A stretch of 64,000 nucleotides of DNA from an uncultured Acetatifactor sp. (GTDB lineage: Bacteria > Bacillota > Clostridia > Lachnospirales > Lachnospiraceae). The translations under genes were made by a program, and so were the position numbers. Location: positions 53,907 to 117,906 of the forward strand of contig CANQWM010000006.1 in the NCBI GenBank assembly GCA_947627535.1. The letters are read 5' to 3'. Below the pieces are notes generated by a model. It made no database searches. It was not told the origin of the DNA and saw only the letters and a list, made by a program, of their open reading frames with translations. Shown here one piece after another: positions 52,640 to 61,139 of this stretch (position 1 is the first letter of the stretch; each line of letters begins with the position of its first letter).

Positions 52640-53623
52640 TTACAGATTGTCAAATATCTTATTGTTATACTCTACCAGCATTTTGATCAAAATGTTTCCC
52701 TCTCCCGGAAGACAGGGTTCTTGCCCACCACTGTCACTCCGCTTGAATTTGACGATCCGTGACTGTCCCGATTTCATTTTTTCTGACACATTTAGGTACT
52801 CCTGACCATTGCGCTCATTCAAATATCCGCATAAAAATTCTGCAATATGGTATTGTACCTCCCTTTGTGACAGCGAATCATATTTTCCTTCAGAAGATTC
52901 AAACTTACATTCTATCAATAAAAGGTATCTTTGACCGCCCTTTTTATATACGACTGCTATGTCAGGCTTTGAATTCATCATCGCCCTGAGTTTTCCTCTT
53001 ATGTTTTCTGCTGTTTCTGCCGTCTCTGCTGTTCCTGTTCCTATTTTTTTCACTTTTTCCAGCTTTTCCAGGTCCTTGCAGTCTTTCGGAATATTTCTCC
53101 CTAAATTGCACCGCAGATACGCATCATCCTCCTCATTATTCTCCTTGTCCCCATTCTCCATATTCATTTCCGGCGGATCCCCGCCTGCCCACTTAAATAC
53201 ATACTCGATCAGCCTGCGGTTAAAGTCTGTTTTTGTTTTCTCTTCCTTTTCATAGTCTTTCTGTAACAGCACATCGGCAAGAGAACCGTGATTTTCTATT
53301 ACGGCATAATACCGACGCTCCCTCTTAAAGAAGTCCCGCATAAATGTAGCTTCATAAAAGACATACTCTATGTCATCGTCCGCCTCGATCCCGCAGGCTG
53401 CCAAAATTGCCTGAATATCCTCTTTTTCCCCGCCGTCCAGCTTTACGCAGGATCGCTTCTTTCCATACTTGCGCAGGATATTATAGAGAAATACCGCATA
53501 TTGCCGTTCCTCCCTGCATATGGAATATTCATCCAGGATAAAATTTTCTATGGAACAATTATACCGATCGTTATCTACATTCATTATTTCACGCATTTTG
53601 TCATCCGCAGCCTTTTTGCACAT
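52640..53623 (-). CDS. PD-(D/E)XK nuclease-like protein
   Basis: ATG at 53623 is eight bases after GGGAGG, better than the first ATG at 53641. The 327-residue protein has a C-terminal PD-(D/E)XK core: PD at about 220 (KPDIAVVYKKGG), ExK at about 238-240 (LLLIECKFESSEGKYD), and a Q at about 257 (REVQYHIAEFL). The N-terminal half is helical and unrecognised. A charged linker holds a short repeat (GTAETAETAEN). It is the first gene of the operon with the MotA/FliG-like protein. Such folds are common in restriction and anti-phage effectors, but a role here is inferred. Confidence 0.65.
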   Translation of the reverse strand: MCKKAADDKMREIMNVDNDRYNCSIENFILDEYSICREERQYAVFLYNILRKYGKKRSCVKLDGGEKEDIQAILAACGIEADDDIEYVFYEATFMRDFFKRERRYYAVIENHGSLADVLLQKDYEKEEKTKTDFNRRLIEYVFKWAGGDPPEMNMENGDKENNEEDDAYLRCNLGRNIPKDCKDLEKLEKVKKIGTGTAETAETAENIRGKLRAMMNSKPDIAVVYKKGGQRYLLLIECKFESSEGKYDSLSQREVQYHIAEFLCGYLNERNGQEYLNVSEKMKSGQSRIVKFKRSDSGGQEPCLPGEGNILIKMLVEYNNKIFDNL

Positions 53624-53645
53624 TTGCGCGGCCTCCCTCATCTTC

Positions 53646-53683
53646 CTTTATCTTTCTTTATCTTCTTTATCTTTCTTTATCTT
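53646..53683. repeat. tandem 19-bp polypyrimidine repeat
   Basis: Two identical adjacent 19-base units (CTTTATCTTTCTTTATCTT) lie within an all-pyrimidine stretch at 53641-53687. On the minus strand it is a purine-rich leader of the nuclease gene, just 5' of its ribosome-binding site. Such tracts are prone to length change and could form triplex DNA. The rest of 53688-53856 is the junction with the mobile element and holds no supported gene. Confidence 0.7.
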
Positions 53684-53856
53684 CCTTATATCTTCAGGCT
53701 TCCATTTTCCCCATGTCTTTTCCTGACCCAAAAATATTTACGAAATTTTCTGAACTTAACTCACAGAAAGGTTACACTAATGGAGGACAGAGAAAAGACC
53801 ACGCTTTTCAACGTGATATTTTCTGTGTACTACATTAAAATCAGGAGGAAAAGACG

Positions 53857-55632
53857 ATGGAAAACAAGAAAATCAAGTACACCGCCTTATATGAGCGTCT
53901 ATCCAGAGATGATGAGATACAAGGCGAATCGAACAGCATAACCAATCAGAAAAAATATCTGGAGGAATATGCACGTTCTCAGGGCTTCAAGAATATCCGG
54001 CACTTTACAGACGACGGTTATAGCGGAGTTGATTTTAACCGCCCCGGCTTTCAAGCCATGATTGCCGCCGTTGAAGCGGGAGAAATCGAAACCCTGTGTG
54101 TAAAAGACATGTCAAGGTTTGGCAGGAATTATCTGAGAGTGGGCTTTTATACGGAAATCATGTTTCCAGAGAAAGGCGTCCGTTTTATCGCCATCAACAA
54201 CGGCGTGGACAGCGCAAACCCCAGCGACAACGATTTTACCCCGTTTTTGAACATCATGAACGAGTGGTACGCCAAAGACACCAGCAACAAAATCCGTGCT
54301 ATCTTCCGCTCACGAATGCAGGACGGGAAACGGTGCAGTGGCTCTATCCCGTATGGGTATAAGCGTGACCCGGAGGACAAAAACCATCTTCTGGTAGACG
54401 AGGAAGCCGCCGCAGTCGTGCGCCGGATTTTCCAGATGGTCATTGACGGCATGGGGACAAAGGCGATTGCCAATCAGCTTTGCAGGGAAAGGGTACTGAT
54501 ACCGTCCGCATATCTTGAACAGTCTGCCGATGGAAAGAGCCACAACCACAGTTATCACGACCCCTACCGTTGGACTTGCACCGCTATTTCCTATATCCTC
54601 GAAAAGCGGGAATACATGGGGCATACCGTGCTGGGCAAGACCATTTGTGAGAACTTCAAGACCAAAAAACGTCGGAAAGCCAATCCCGATGAACTGATTA
54701 TCTTTGAAAACACCCACGAAGCCATTGTTGACGAGGAAATGTGGAATCTGGCTCAAAAGGTGCGCCGGAAGCTGAAGCGTTCCCTGTCGGACGGGACACG
54801 TTCTCACCGCCTGTCAGGGCTGGTCTACTGCTCCGATTGCGGCAAACGAATGTCCTACCGAAGCCCGCAGTCACAGCACCGACCGAACGGGAAACTTTAT
54901 GATTGCGACAGCAGTTATGTTTGCCCGACCTACAAATCGCTTTATGCCGATTGTACCATGCACTTTATCAAGGCGTCCACGCTTGACAGCCTTGTGGACG
55001 GAGCCATCAGGGAGATTGCCGCTTATGTGCTGAAAGACGAAAAGGCGTTTCTTCAACAGGTGCGGGAACTGGTAAACAGCAATCAGGAGTATTCGCAGAC
55101 GGACAGTAAGAAAGAACTTGCGGCGGCGAAAAAGCGCATTGCAGAGTTGGACAATTTCATTAAGAAACTCTATGAGGGCAACGCATCCGGCAAGATACCC
55201 GACCGGCAATTTGACCGGCTTATGGCACAGTATGACGGCGAACAGCAGGAACTTGAAGCGAGGGTTGCGGAAATCGAAGAAAACCTTGGCAAACTCCGGC
55301 AGGAAGCGGAAAGCGGGGATATGTTCGTCCGTCTGGTGCATAAGTACCGGGACTTCACGGAAATCACGCCGACCATGCTCAACGAGTTTATTGATAAGAT
55401 AGTTGTCTACGAAGCGACTGGCGGCAGAGGTTTTGACAGAACGCAGAAAATCGACATCCATTTTAATTTTATCGGTCAGTTTGTCGTGCCGGAAAGCGCA
55501 GAAGCCATTCCGACAGCAGAGGAAATGAAACTTCTCAAGGAGCAGGAACGCCGGAAACGGAAATGTGAATCTGCCCGCAGATACCGGCAACGTAAAAAAG
55601 AAAAAGAAGCCGCATTAGCGGAAGCCGTGTGA
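53857..55632 (+). CDS. large serine recombinase (DUF4368 type)
   Basis: The 591-residue protein begins with a resolvase domain (YTALYERLSRDD, with the catalytic Ser in ERLSRDDE, and VKDMSRFGRNYLR). A recombinase domain follows (GSIPYGYKRDPEDKNHL), then a zinc beta-ribbon (LVYCSDCGKRMSYR ... CPTYKSLYADC), a long coiled coil, and the DUF4368-like C-terminal region (VHKYRDFTEITPTMLNEFID). It is the integrase/excisionase of the element. The start follows AGGAGGAAAAG. Confidence 0.93.
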   Translation: MENKKIKYTALYERLSRDDEIQGESNSITNQKKYLEEYARSQGFKNIRHFTDDGYSGVDFNRPGFQAMIAAVEAGEIETLCVKDMSRFGRNYLRVGFYTEIMFPEKGVRFIAINNGVDSANPSDNDFTPFLNIMNEWYAKDTSNKIRAIFRSRMQDGKRCSGSIPYGYKRDPEDKNHLLVDEEAAAVVRRIFQMVIDGMGTKAIANQLCRERVLIPSAYLEQSADGKSHNHSYHDPYRWTCTAISYILEKREYMGHTVLGKTICENFKTKKRRKANPDELIIFENTHEAIVDEEMWNLAQKVRRKLKRSLSDGTRSHRLSGLVYCSDCGKRMSYRSPQSQHRPNGKLYDCDSSYVCPTYKSLYADCTMHFIKASTLDSLVDGAIREIAAYVLKDEKAFLQQVRELVNSNQEYSQTDSKKELAAAKKRIAELDNFIKKLYEGNASGKIPDRQFDRLMAQYDGEQQELEARVAEIEENLGKLRQEAESGDMFVRLVHKYRDFTEITPTMLNEFIDKIVVYEATGGRGFDRTQKIDIHFNFIGQFVVPESAEAIPTAEEMKLLKEQERRKRKCESARRYRQRKKEKEAALAEAV

Positions 55633-55655
55633 CCCACGGCAGAAAGGAGGATACC

Positions 55656-56039
55656 ATGAACGAACTGAAACCGAGAATCCATGACGAGAAAACCGGCATC
55701 GACTATGTGCTTGTCGGCGATTACTACCTGCCGGAGATTGTTGTCCCGCAGGAGAGCCGCCCTATCGGGAAATGGGGCAGTCTGCACAGGGCGTATCTGA
55801 AAGAACACCGCCCGGCGGTCTACACTTCCCTCTGTCTGACGGGCAGACTGCACACCTACCTCGCCGATCTGAACGAGCAGGCGGCGGAACGGTGCGACCG
55901 CATTATCCGGCAGATGATGAAAGCCGAGGGCGTGACTGAAGCTATGAAAGCCGCAGACCAGATGTTGTGGGTGCGGTCTATGAACTCCATCCTCAACCGT
56001 GCGGAGGAAATCATAAGGCAGGAGTTGATTTACTGCTGA
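55656..56039 (+). CDS. TnpV family transposon-encoded protein
   Basis: ATG at 55656 follows AAAGGAGG. The 127-residue protein matches the TnpV pattern: IDYVLVGDYYLPEIVVPQ, GKWGSLHRAYLKEHRPAVYT, LHTYLADLNEQAAERC. TnpV is found next to recombinases of such elements; its function is unknown. It lies 23 bases after the recombinase stop. Confidence 0.9.
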   Translation: MNELKPRIHDEKTGIDYVLVGDYYLPEIVVPQESRPIGKWGSLHRAYLKEHRPAVYTSLCLTGRLHTYLADLNEQAAERCDRIIRQMMKAEGVTEAMKAADQMLWVRSMNSILNRAEEIIRQELIYC

Positions 56040-56088
56040 CCGTGTAATTTCCCCAAGTCCAGACCAGACAATTTCATACCGTGAACAA

Positions 56089-56127
56089 AGCGGCAGACAC
56101 TTTCCCATGAGGTTTCTGCCGCTTTCA
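56089..56127 (+). terminator. terminator after tnpV
   Basis: AAAGCGGCAGA pairs with TCTGCCGCTTT around a loop of about 16 bases, followed by a T-rich run. It separates the recombinase-tnpV unit from the next genes. Confidence 0.75.
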
Positions 56128-56156
56128 TTTTATCAAATTTCAAGGAGGAAAACACT

Positions 56157-56456
56157 ATGAAGATGACCATTGACGAAAAGAAAGCCCTTTACGCTTTCGG
56201 GTGCCCCAACCACGAAGCTACCGTCCAGCGGATGAAGCTGCTGGCGGCAATCGCCCCGGAGCCGGTTGCCAAGTGCCTGTTTTACAATCTGGCGGTCAAG
56301 CTGAGTACCGAGGGAGCGGACAAGTGGTATCGCTGCTTCTTCCGCACTCTCCGCTCCGAGATGGAGGACTGCCGCAGGGCGGAACAGGTTATGCGGAGAG
56401 CAGTTGTCAGCACCGCCGACAGGGAGGACTACTATGACGAAGCTGTCAAAGTATGA
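56157..56456 (+). CDS. element-associated hypothetical protein
   Basis: The 99-residue protein (start after AAGGAGG) reads as a helical domain: FGCPNHEATVQRMKLLAAIA, PVAKCLFYNLAVKLSTEG, WYRCFFRTLRSEMEDC. It is common beside serine recombinases and relaxases of Clostridia elements but has no assigned function. It overlaps the next gene by 23 bases. Confidence 0.8.
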   Translation: MKMTIDEKKALYAFGCPNHEATVQRMKLLAAIAPEPVAKCLFYNLAVKLSTEGADKWYRCFFRTLRSEMEDCRRAEQVMRRAVVSTADREDYYDEAVKV

Positions 56457-56724
56457 GAAAGAAACCATCATCCTCTTTAACGAGGGCGAGGACACGGCGA
56501 GTATCTACACTTACAACGCCGGACTGAAAAAGCGGCTGGCGGCGTTCAGCAGAAAGTACCCCGACCTCTGCCGACTGGAAAGGACACACACGCAGGGCGG
56601 CGTGTCCTACATATTGGACAAGTCCCGCCTTTCCGTCCGGCTCCAACCGCCGTACAGTGAGGAACGCAGGAAGAAAGCCAGCGAGTACGCCAGACAAAAC
56701 GGTTTCAACAGCCAGCCGGAATAA
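56434..56724 (+). CDS. element-associated hypothetical protein
   Basis: ATG at 56434 follows AGGGAGG inside the previous gene. The 96-residue product (LSKYEKETIILFNEGEDTAS, IYTYNAGLKKRLAAFSRKYP, LSVRLQPPYSEERRKKASEY) is widespread in related elements, usually as hypothetical. The opening resembles a small nucleic-acid-binding protein, but that is a guess. Confidence 0.8.
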   Translation: MTKLSKYEKETIILFNEGEDTASIYTYNAGLKKRLAAFSRKYPDLCRLERTHTQGGVSYILDKSRLSVRLQPPYSEERRKKASEYARQNGFNSQPE

Positions 56725-56748
56725 TGTGGCGTTTCGGGTGGATTTGCG

Positions 56749-56782
56749 GTCAGAATACCGGGTCTGCACTTGGTATTCTGAC
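56749..56782. promoter_or_regulatory. 11-bp inverted repeat
   Basis: GTCAGAATACC and GGTATTCTGAC are perfect complements with a 12-base loop. There is no following T-tract, so it is more likely a protein site or an attenuating hairpin than a terminator. It lies after the small element genes and before the cargo promoter. Confidence 0.55.
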
Positions 56783-56830
56783 TGTAGCCAATACGGTCTT
56801 AGGAAATATCGGGCAGAGGTAGATTTCTTC

Positions 56831-56894
56831 ACATTTGGGTGGTATAATGAGAAATAACGAATGGGTAACTGTTCGACAACTCTATATTTGTCGA
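56831..56894 (+). promoter_or_regulatory. promoter and palindromic operator of the flavoprotein gene
   Basis: An extended -10 (TGGTATAAT, ending near 56838) is followed by an inverted repeat TCGACAA-8-TTGTCGA at 56873-56894. This lies 35 bases before the flavoprotein start. The symmetry suggests a repressor site overlapping early transcript; no cognate regulator is encoded here. Confidence 0.5.
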
Positions 56895-56930
56895 GAAGTG
56901 AATCGGAACTGTATGAGAGGAAAACACTTT

Positions 56931-57845
56931 ATGTATGATGTCATTGTCGTTGGCGCAGGTCCGGCGGGATGTACCGCCGCAAAAATACTTGCGGAAAACG
57001 GATTTCGGGTGTTGTTTGCCGAAAAATTCAAATTGCCTCGGTATAAATCCTGTTCGGGACAGCTGATCCAAAAGACGCTGAATTTGGTGGAACAGTACTT
57101 CGGAGAATCACCCCCGCACTCTGTCACCTGCACTCCTGCCGAAAACCGGGGCATGATTTTTACAAACGATAACGGGAAAGCGTATCGGTTTGAGCAGCCC
57201 GGATTGAATGTTTGGCGCAGTTCTTTTGATGAATGGCTGGCAGGAAAGGCAGAGCAGTCCGGCGCAGAGCTTTGTGACGAAACGGCGGTGTTGTCCTGCA
57301 AAGAAGAAAACGATACCGTCACAGTGACATTCAAGGGAAAAAGTGTTTATACCGAGCAGGCAAGGTTCGTCGTTGATTGTGAAGGCGTTGTTGGAGCATT
57401 AAAGCGAAGATTGCTTAACAACGCCCCAAAATACATAACAACATTTCAAACGTATAATCAAGGAAGTATTGATTTAGATTATCATTATTTTTATGCCTAT
57501 TTACAGCCGGATTTTTCGGAATACGACGCATGGTTTAATGTAAAAGACGGCCATTTGGTGCTGGGCGTATCGGTGAAAGATACAGGCAAAATAGATTATG
57601 GTGTTGGTCGGGTATTATTTGCGGGTGAGATCGCCGGATTTCTTAACCCTATGGGTGAAGGAATTTCTGCGGGAATGGAAAGCGGGTATTGTGTAGCGCA
57701 GGCAATCATGCAACATTTTGATGATTTGGAAATGGTGTATTCAGACTACAGGGTAAGAGCAAAGCCTTTGCATGGTTACATGAAACGGCAATGGAATTTT
57801 GTCGCTGGGATAGCTGATACATTTAGTGAAATGAAACCCAACTAA
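56931..57845 (+). CDS. FAD-dependent oxidoreductase, geranylgeranyl-reductase family
   Basis: ATG at 56931 follows GAGAGGAAA. The 304-residue protein opens with the dinucleotide-binding motif YDVIVVGAGPAGCTAAKILA and has RYKSCSGQLIQKTL, DCEGVVGALKRRLL and the C-terminal FAD motif VGRVLFAGEIAGFLNPMGEG. Family members reduce isoprenoid chains or halogenate/oxidise small molecules. Between SVKDTGK and IDYGVGRVLF only a few residues are present where homologues usually have a strand-rich segment, so an internal in-frame loss of some 40 residues is likely. It is cargo of the element. Confidence 0.75.
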   Translation: MYDVIVVGAGPAGCTAAKILAENGFRVLFAEKFKLPRYKSCSGQLIQKTLNLVEQYFGESPPHSVTCTPAENRGMIFTNDNGKAYRFEQPGLNVWRSSFDEWLAGKAEQSGAELCDETAVLSCKEENDTVTVTFKGKSVYTEQARFVVDCEGVVGALKRRLLNNAPKYITTFQTYNQGSIDLDYHYFYAYLQPDFSEYDAWFNVKDGHLVLGVSVKDTGKIDYGVGRVLFAGEIAGFLNPMGEGISAGMESGYCVAQAIMQHFDDLEMVYSDYRVRAKPLHGYMKRQWNFVAGIADTFSEMKPN

Positions 57846-57980
57846 ATGGTTTATCGAAGTTTGCTCACCTTTCTATTCTTATCCCCGCACCTTATAAGGG
57901 CAAGAGCAAGGGAAGCAAAATCTGATAACAATATATGTGTTTTGTTAGCAGCGTATTATGAATGAAAGGGGAAAATCCGA

Positions 57981-58655
57981 ATGCGGCGATTAGAAACAGA
58001 ACGATTGCTTTTGCGAGGTTGGTTGCTTGATGATTTAGATGATTTATTTGAATATGCCCAAAATATGGATGTTGGAGTAATGCAGGGATGGAAACCGCAT
58101 GAAAGTAAGGAAGAATCGCTAATCGCATTAAACTCTTTTATTGTAAATGATGAAAGCTGGGCAATTGTGTTAAGGGAAAATAATAAAGTGATCGGGTCAA
58201 TAAAAACATCTCCTGATGAAAATCGGGGCAGATACTATGCAAAATATGTATCTTATGTCCTTTCAGCAGATTATTGGGGTAAGGGTTATATGACAGAAGC
58301 ACTAAATCGAATACTAAAATACGTATTTGAAGAATTGAATATTGATTTATTATCTGCTTTTCATTATCCCCATAATACTCGCTCAAAACGTGTCCTTGAA
58401 AGGTGTGGCTTTCAATACGAAACAACAATCAAGCAGGGCCAAAAAATTTATGACGGGCAAGTATTTGATACTGTTTGTTATTCGATTTTGGCAGAAGACT
58501 ATTTTAAACGAGTATCACCCCAAACTGCACGCATTACTGATATACTCAAAAAAATCGTTAAGGAAAGAATCGAAGATGGTGCAAACGAAAAAGCAATCCT
58601 GACATTCCCAGCAACTGCCCTTTCGTTTGCATCAATTTCGATTTTTCCTGGTTGA
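57981..58655 (+). CDS. GNAT acetyltransferase, RimJ/RimL-like, with aberrant C-terminus
   Basis: The first 175 residues are a complete GNAT domain (LETERLLLRGWLLDDLDDLF, YVLSADYWGKGYMTEALNRI, HNTRSKRVLERCGFQYE). The usual end is near SILAEDYF. The frame then runs on for about 50 residues that look unlike the family and are antisense to a remnant on the other strand, so the natural stop was probably lost in a rearrangement. Low GC compared with neighbours. Acceptor unknown. Confidence 0.75.
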   Translation: MRRLETERLLLRGWLLDDLDDLFEYAQNMDVGVMQGWKPHESKEESLIALNSFIVNDESWAIVLRENNKVIGSIKTSPDENRGRYYAKYVSYVLSADYWGKGYMTEALNRILKYVFEELNIDLLSAFHYPHNTRSKRVLERCGFQYETTIKQGQKIYDGQVFDTVCYSILAEDYFKRVSPQTARITDILKKIVKERIEDGANEKAILTFPATALSFASISIFPG

Positions 58656-58720
58656 ACAAAGCGCGTCCGGATCGGCATCCCATATGGGATTTCAATCTGC
58701 TTACCCTTTTGTGATTTCAC
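58499..58720 (-). pseudogene. possible recombinase-associated remnant
   Basis: A minus frame reads KQIEIPYGMPIRTRFVQPGK, then IEIDANERAVAGNVRIAF. The IPYGM...GKIxIDxxE pattern resembles the start of the recombinase domain in some serine recombinase accessory proteins. It has a start but no good ribosome-binding site and degenerates after about 40 residues. Assignment is weak. Confidence 0.25.
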
Positions 58721-58837
58721 CTATTAGTTTATCACAATCCTTTTAGAAACGATACCCGTTTCCCAACAAAAGCATATTTATCTGTATGGCAAACAGGCCT
58801 CCCCGGGAAGCCTCAAAAAATATTCAGTTGCAAATGC

Positions 58838-60013
58838 TCAGCATAATAAATGTGGTATGGGAACCGGGCAATGCTGCCCGCGGGGAACTATCAACATCTT
58901 CCCGCCACAGGAGGTACATTTGCAGACATCTTTTCCGTAAAGCAACCGGATCATTGCCGGGGCATCCAGCCCTTTCAGTCTAGAGAGGTATTTCCTACAG
59001 CCCAGAAGGTTCCGGCATAAAGTGAGCTTTCCGGCTTTGTTCCTGGAAGACAACAGCCCATAGTGACGTATCCGTACAAAACGTTTCGGCGGGACATGCA
59101 TCAGGAACCGGCGGATGAATTCTTCCCCCGGAATCGTGAGATCCTTCCAGCGCCCTTGATCTTTGTAATCTTTGACCGCAAAAGTGACCGTGTTTTCTGT
59201 CATGCCTTTAATACGGTAGTTGCTGACCGCTATGCGGTGTGTATATTTCCCGAGATAACGGATCACGGATTCCGCGCCATCAAAAGGTTTTTTGCAGTAA
59301 ACGACCCATTCCCTGCCATAGCAGTCATCCAGAAGTTCCTTGAATGTATAATAATTCCGGAATGGTTCGGCTGTGCCATGAAATTCAAGCCTGCCATCCG
59401 CCCATAGCTGCTTCAGTTCCGCCAGGTATTTCCCACGGAAAAGCTTTGAAAGAGCCCTTACCGGAAGGAAAAACTCACTGCCATTGTCTTTCCAGCGGTT
59501 TCCGATATCCAGCCCGCCGCCAAGGACGATGGCATGGATATGCGGGTGGAAGTTTATGGTGCTGCCCCAGGTATGCAGGATGCAGATATATCCGACCTGC
59601 GCACCCAGATGTTTTCCATCCGCAGCCAGTTCGCTTAATGTAGCGGAAGAAGCATGATAAAGGGCATCATACAGCAGCTTCTGGTTGCTGTAAATGACCG
59701 GGTTCAGTTCCTCCGGGACCGTAAACACGGCATGGAAATAGGGGGCGTCCAGAACATCCTCCCGACGCGCATCCACCCATTTTTCCTTTGGGAACTCCTG
59801 ACACATAGGACAGCACCGGTCACGGCAGGAATTATAATGGACAGAGATACACCCGCAGTCTTCACATACACTGATGTTCACGCCAAAGGTGCCGGTTTTG
59901 CAGTTCATGATGTGGTACGCTACTTTTCTCTGCGCGGCTGACAGGCTATGGGATTTTTCATGGACAGGATAAAAACGGTTAAAAACATCCTGTACAGTAT
60001 AGCCGACACTCAT
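58838..60013 (-). CDS. IS91-family transposase
   Basis: The 391-residue protein has the N-terminal zinc finger (CEDCGCISVHYNSCRDRCCP, MCQ), the HUH motif in STINFHPHIHAIVLGGG, and the catalytic tyrosine region YLGKYTHRIAVSNYRIKG. C-terminal cysteines (CKCTSCGGKM) form a second zinc motif. It nicks and transfers single-stranded DNA. Length and motif order are complete, so it may be active. Confidence 0.92.
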   Translation of the reverse strand: MSVGYTVQDVFNRFYPVHEKSHSLSAAQRKVAYHIMNCKTGTFGVNISVCEDCGCISVHYNSCRDRCCPMCQEFPKEKWVDARREDVLDAPYFHAVFTVPEELNPVIYSNQKLLYDALYHASSATLSELAADGKHLGAQVGYICILHTWGSTINFHPHIHAIVLGGGLDIGNRWKDNGSEFFLPVRALSKLFRGKYLAELKQLWADGRLEFHGTAEPFRNYYTFKELLDDCYGREWVVYCKKPFDGAESVIRYLGKYTHRIAVSNYRIKGMTENTVTFAVKDYKDQGRWKDLTIPGEEFIRRFLMHVPPKRFVRIRHYGLLSSRNKAGKLTLCRNLLGCRKYLSRLKGLDAPAMIRLLYGKDVCKCTSCGGKMLIVPRGQHCPVPIPHLLC

Positions 60014-60858
60014 AACCTGCCTCCTTCAGGGACATCAAAGGGACTGCGGATCCCAAGAAGTGCCTTATTGCTTACATGGAGATACACGTCCGTAGAACGC
60101 GGATCCACATGGCCGAGAAGGGACTGGATATATTTGATATCTATTCCATCTTCGAATAAGTGGCTGGCGAAACTATGGCGGCAGGTATGAGAAGAAACAC
60201 GGCGGGTGATCCCGGCCCGTCTGGCACTTTCTTTGAAGAACTGGTTGATACTGCTTTTATCGAGATATCCCCCCGTCCATGAACTGGGGAAAAGGATGCC
60301 TTTTGGGCGGCCGCATTGATACCAGTACTCTGTGAGAATGTCAAGATTTTTTGAGGATAGGATCGTGTAACGGTCGACGCGGCCTTTGGTCTCGCGGACA
60401 TGGATCGTCATGTTTGCGCGGGAGACATCGTCATAATGGAGATGGATGACCTCCGATACCCGCAGCCCGGAGGAATACATCGTTGAGATAATGGCTTTGT
60501 GCTTCAGGTTAGGAGTGGCATCAATGATGGCATTGATTTCCTGCCGGGACAGGACAGCGGGGAGGTTCCGTTCCCTCTTCATGGCAGGAACTTCGTCATC
60601 GTCCCACATGACCTTAAGGATTCTTTTATAGAAAAATTTAATAGCTGAACGGTAATGGTTATGGGTTTCGGGTGACCTGCCCTCAAGGCGTTTGGCCGTA
60701 AGGAAAGCGTCTGCATCCTCCAGAGTAAGAGAAGAGACAGGTTTCCCGGTAAAACGCAGGAAATAGCCTACATTGTGGCAGTACAGCTGGATAGTAGCCT
60801 CGCGCAGGTTTCGCTTTTCTGCGGCGAAGCGGATCGAATCAAAAATATCTTCGTACAT
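60010..60858 (-). CDS. tyrosine recombinase of the IS91 unit
   Basis: ATG at 60858 follows GGAGG. The 282-residue protein has an N-terminal SAM-like core-binding domain (IQLYCHNVGYFLRFTGKPVS) and the catalytic residues of XerC/D enzymes: Arg in SSGLRVSEVIHL, HxxR in SSHTCRHSFASHLF, His in LLGHVDPRST, Tyr in DVYLHVSNKAL. It overlaps the transposase by four bases. Recombinase-transposase pairs occur in a subset of IS91-like elements. Confidence 0.9.
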   Translation of the reverse strand: MYEDIFDSIRFAAEKRNLREATIQLYCHNVGYFLRFTGKPVSSLTLEDADAFLTAKRLEGRSPETHNHYRSAIKFFYKRILKVMWDDDEVPAMKRERNLPAVLSRQEINAIIDATPNLKHKAIISTMYSSGLRVSEVIHLHYDDVSRANMTIHVRETKGRVDRYTILSSKNLDILTEYWYQCGRPKGILFPSSWTGGYLDKSSINQFFKESARRAGITRRVSSHTCRHSFASHLFEDGIDIKYIQSLLGHVDPRSTDVYLHVSNKALLGIRSPFDVPEGGRL

Positions 60859-60897
60859 AATAAAACCTCCATAATGAGTAAGGGTTGACAGTAACAA

Positions 60898-61139
60898 TTA
60901 CCCATTCGGAGGAGCGTTGGCATCATAATCCCGCTTGCGGGCGATGCCGGAAAGTGGTATTCTATTCATGGGCAGTGGAGGTCTCCGTATTTGGTTGTTT
61001 GGTGTGGTAACTTAACAATACCGTATAACGGAAGATTTTTCCACTGCTTTTCAATTTTTGAGAAAGTAAAACTGCGCCACAACTCAGGCAAGTTATCGCG
61101 CAGCGATTTTGTTCAATCGGAATTTGAAAGGGATAAACT
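60898..61139. other. intergenic stretch upstream of the IS91 unit
   Basis: No gene is seen. It includes a short hairpin (CCCGC-TT-GCGGG near 60940) that may mark one end of the IS91 unit and the ribosome-binding site of the following GNAT gene (AAAGGGAT). Confidence 0.4.

Larger units (their letters stand above)
58740..61000 (-). mobile_element. IS91-family insertion with tyrosine recombinase
   Basis: Two minus-strand genes that overlap by four bases, an IS91-type HUH transposase and a tyrosine recombinase, form one unit inside the mobilizable element. IS91 elements move by rolling-circle transposition and lack terminal inverted repeats; candidate hairpin ends are near 58799-58815 and 60938-60950 but the exact limits were not resolved. 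The unit lies between the two GNAT genes. Confidence 0.75.

Noticed and set aside
56749..56782. Terminator
   Set aside because: Strong inverted repeat, but no T-tract follows on either strand; kept only as a regulatory or structural repeat.
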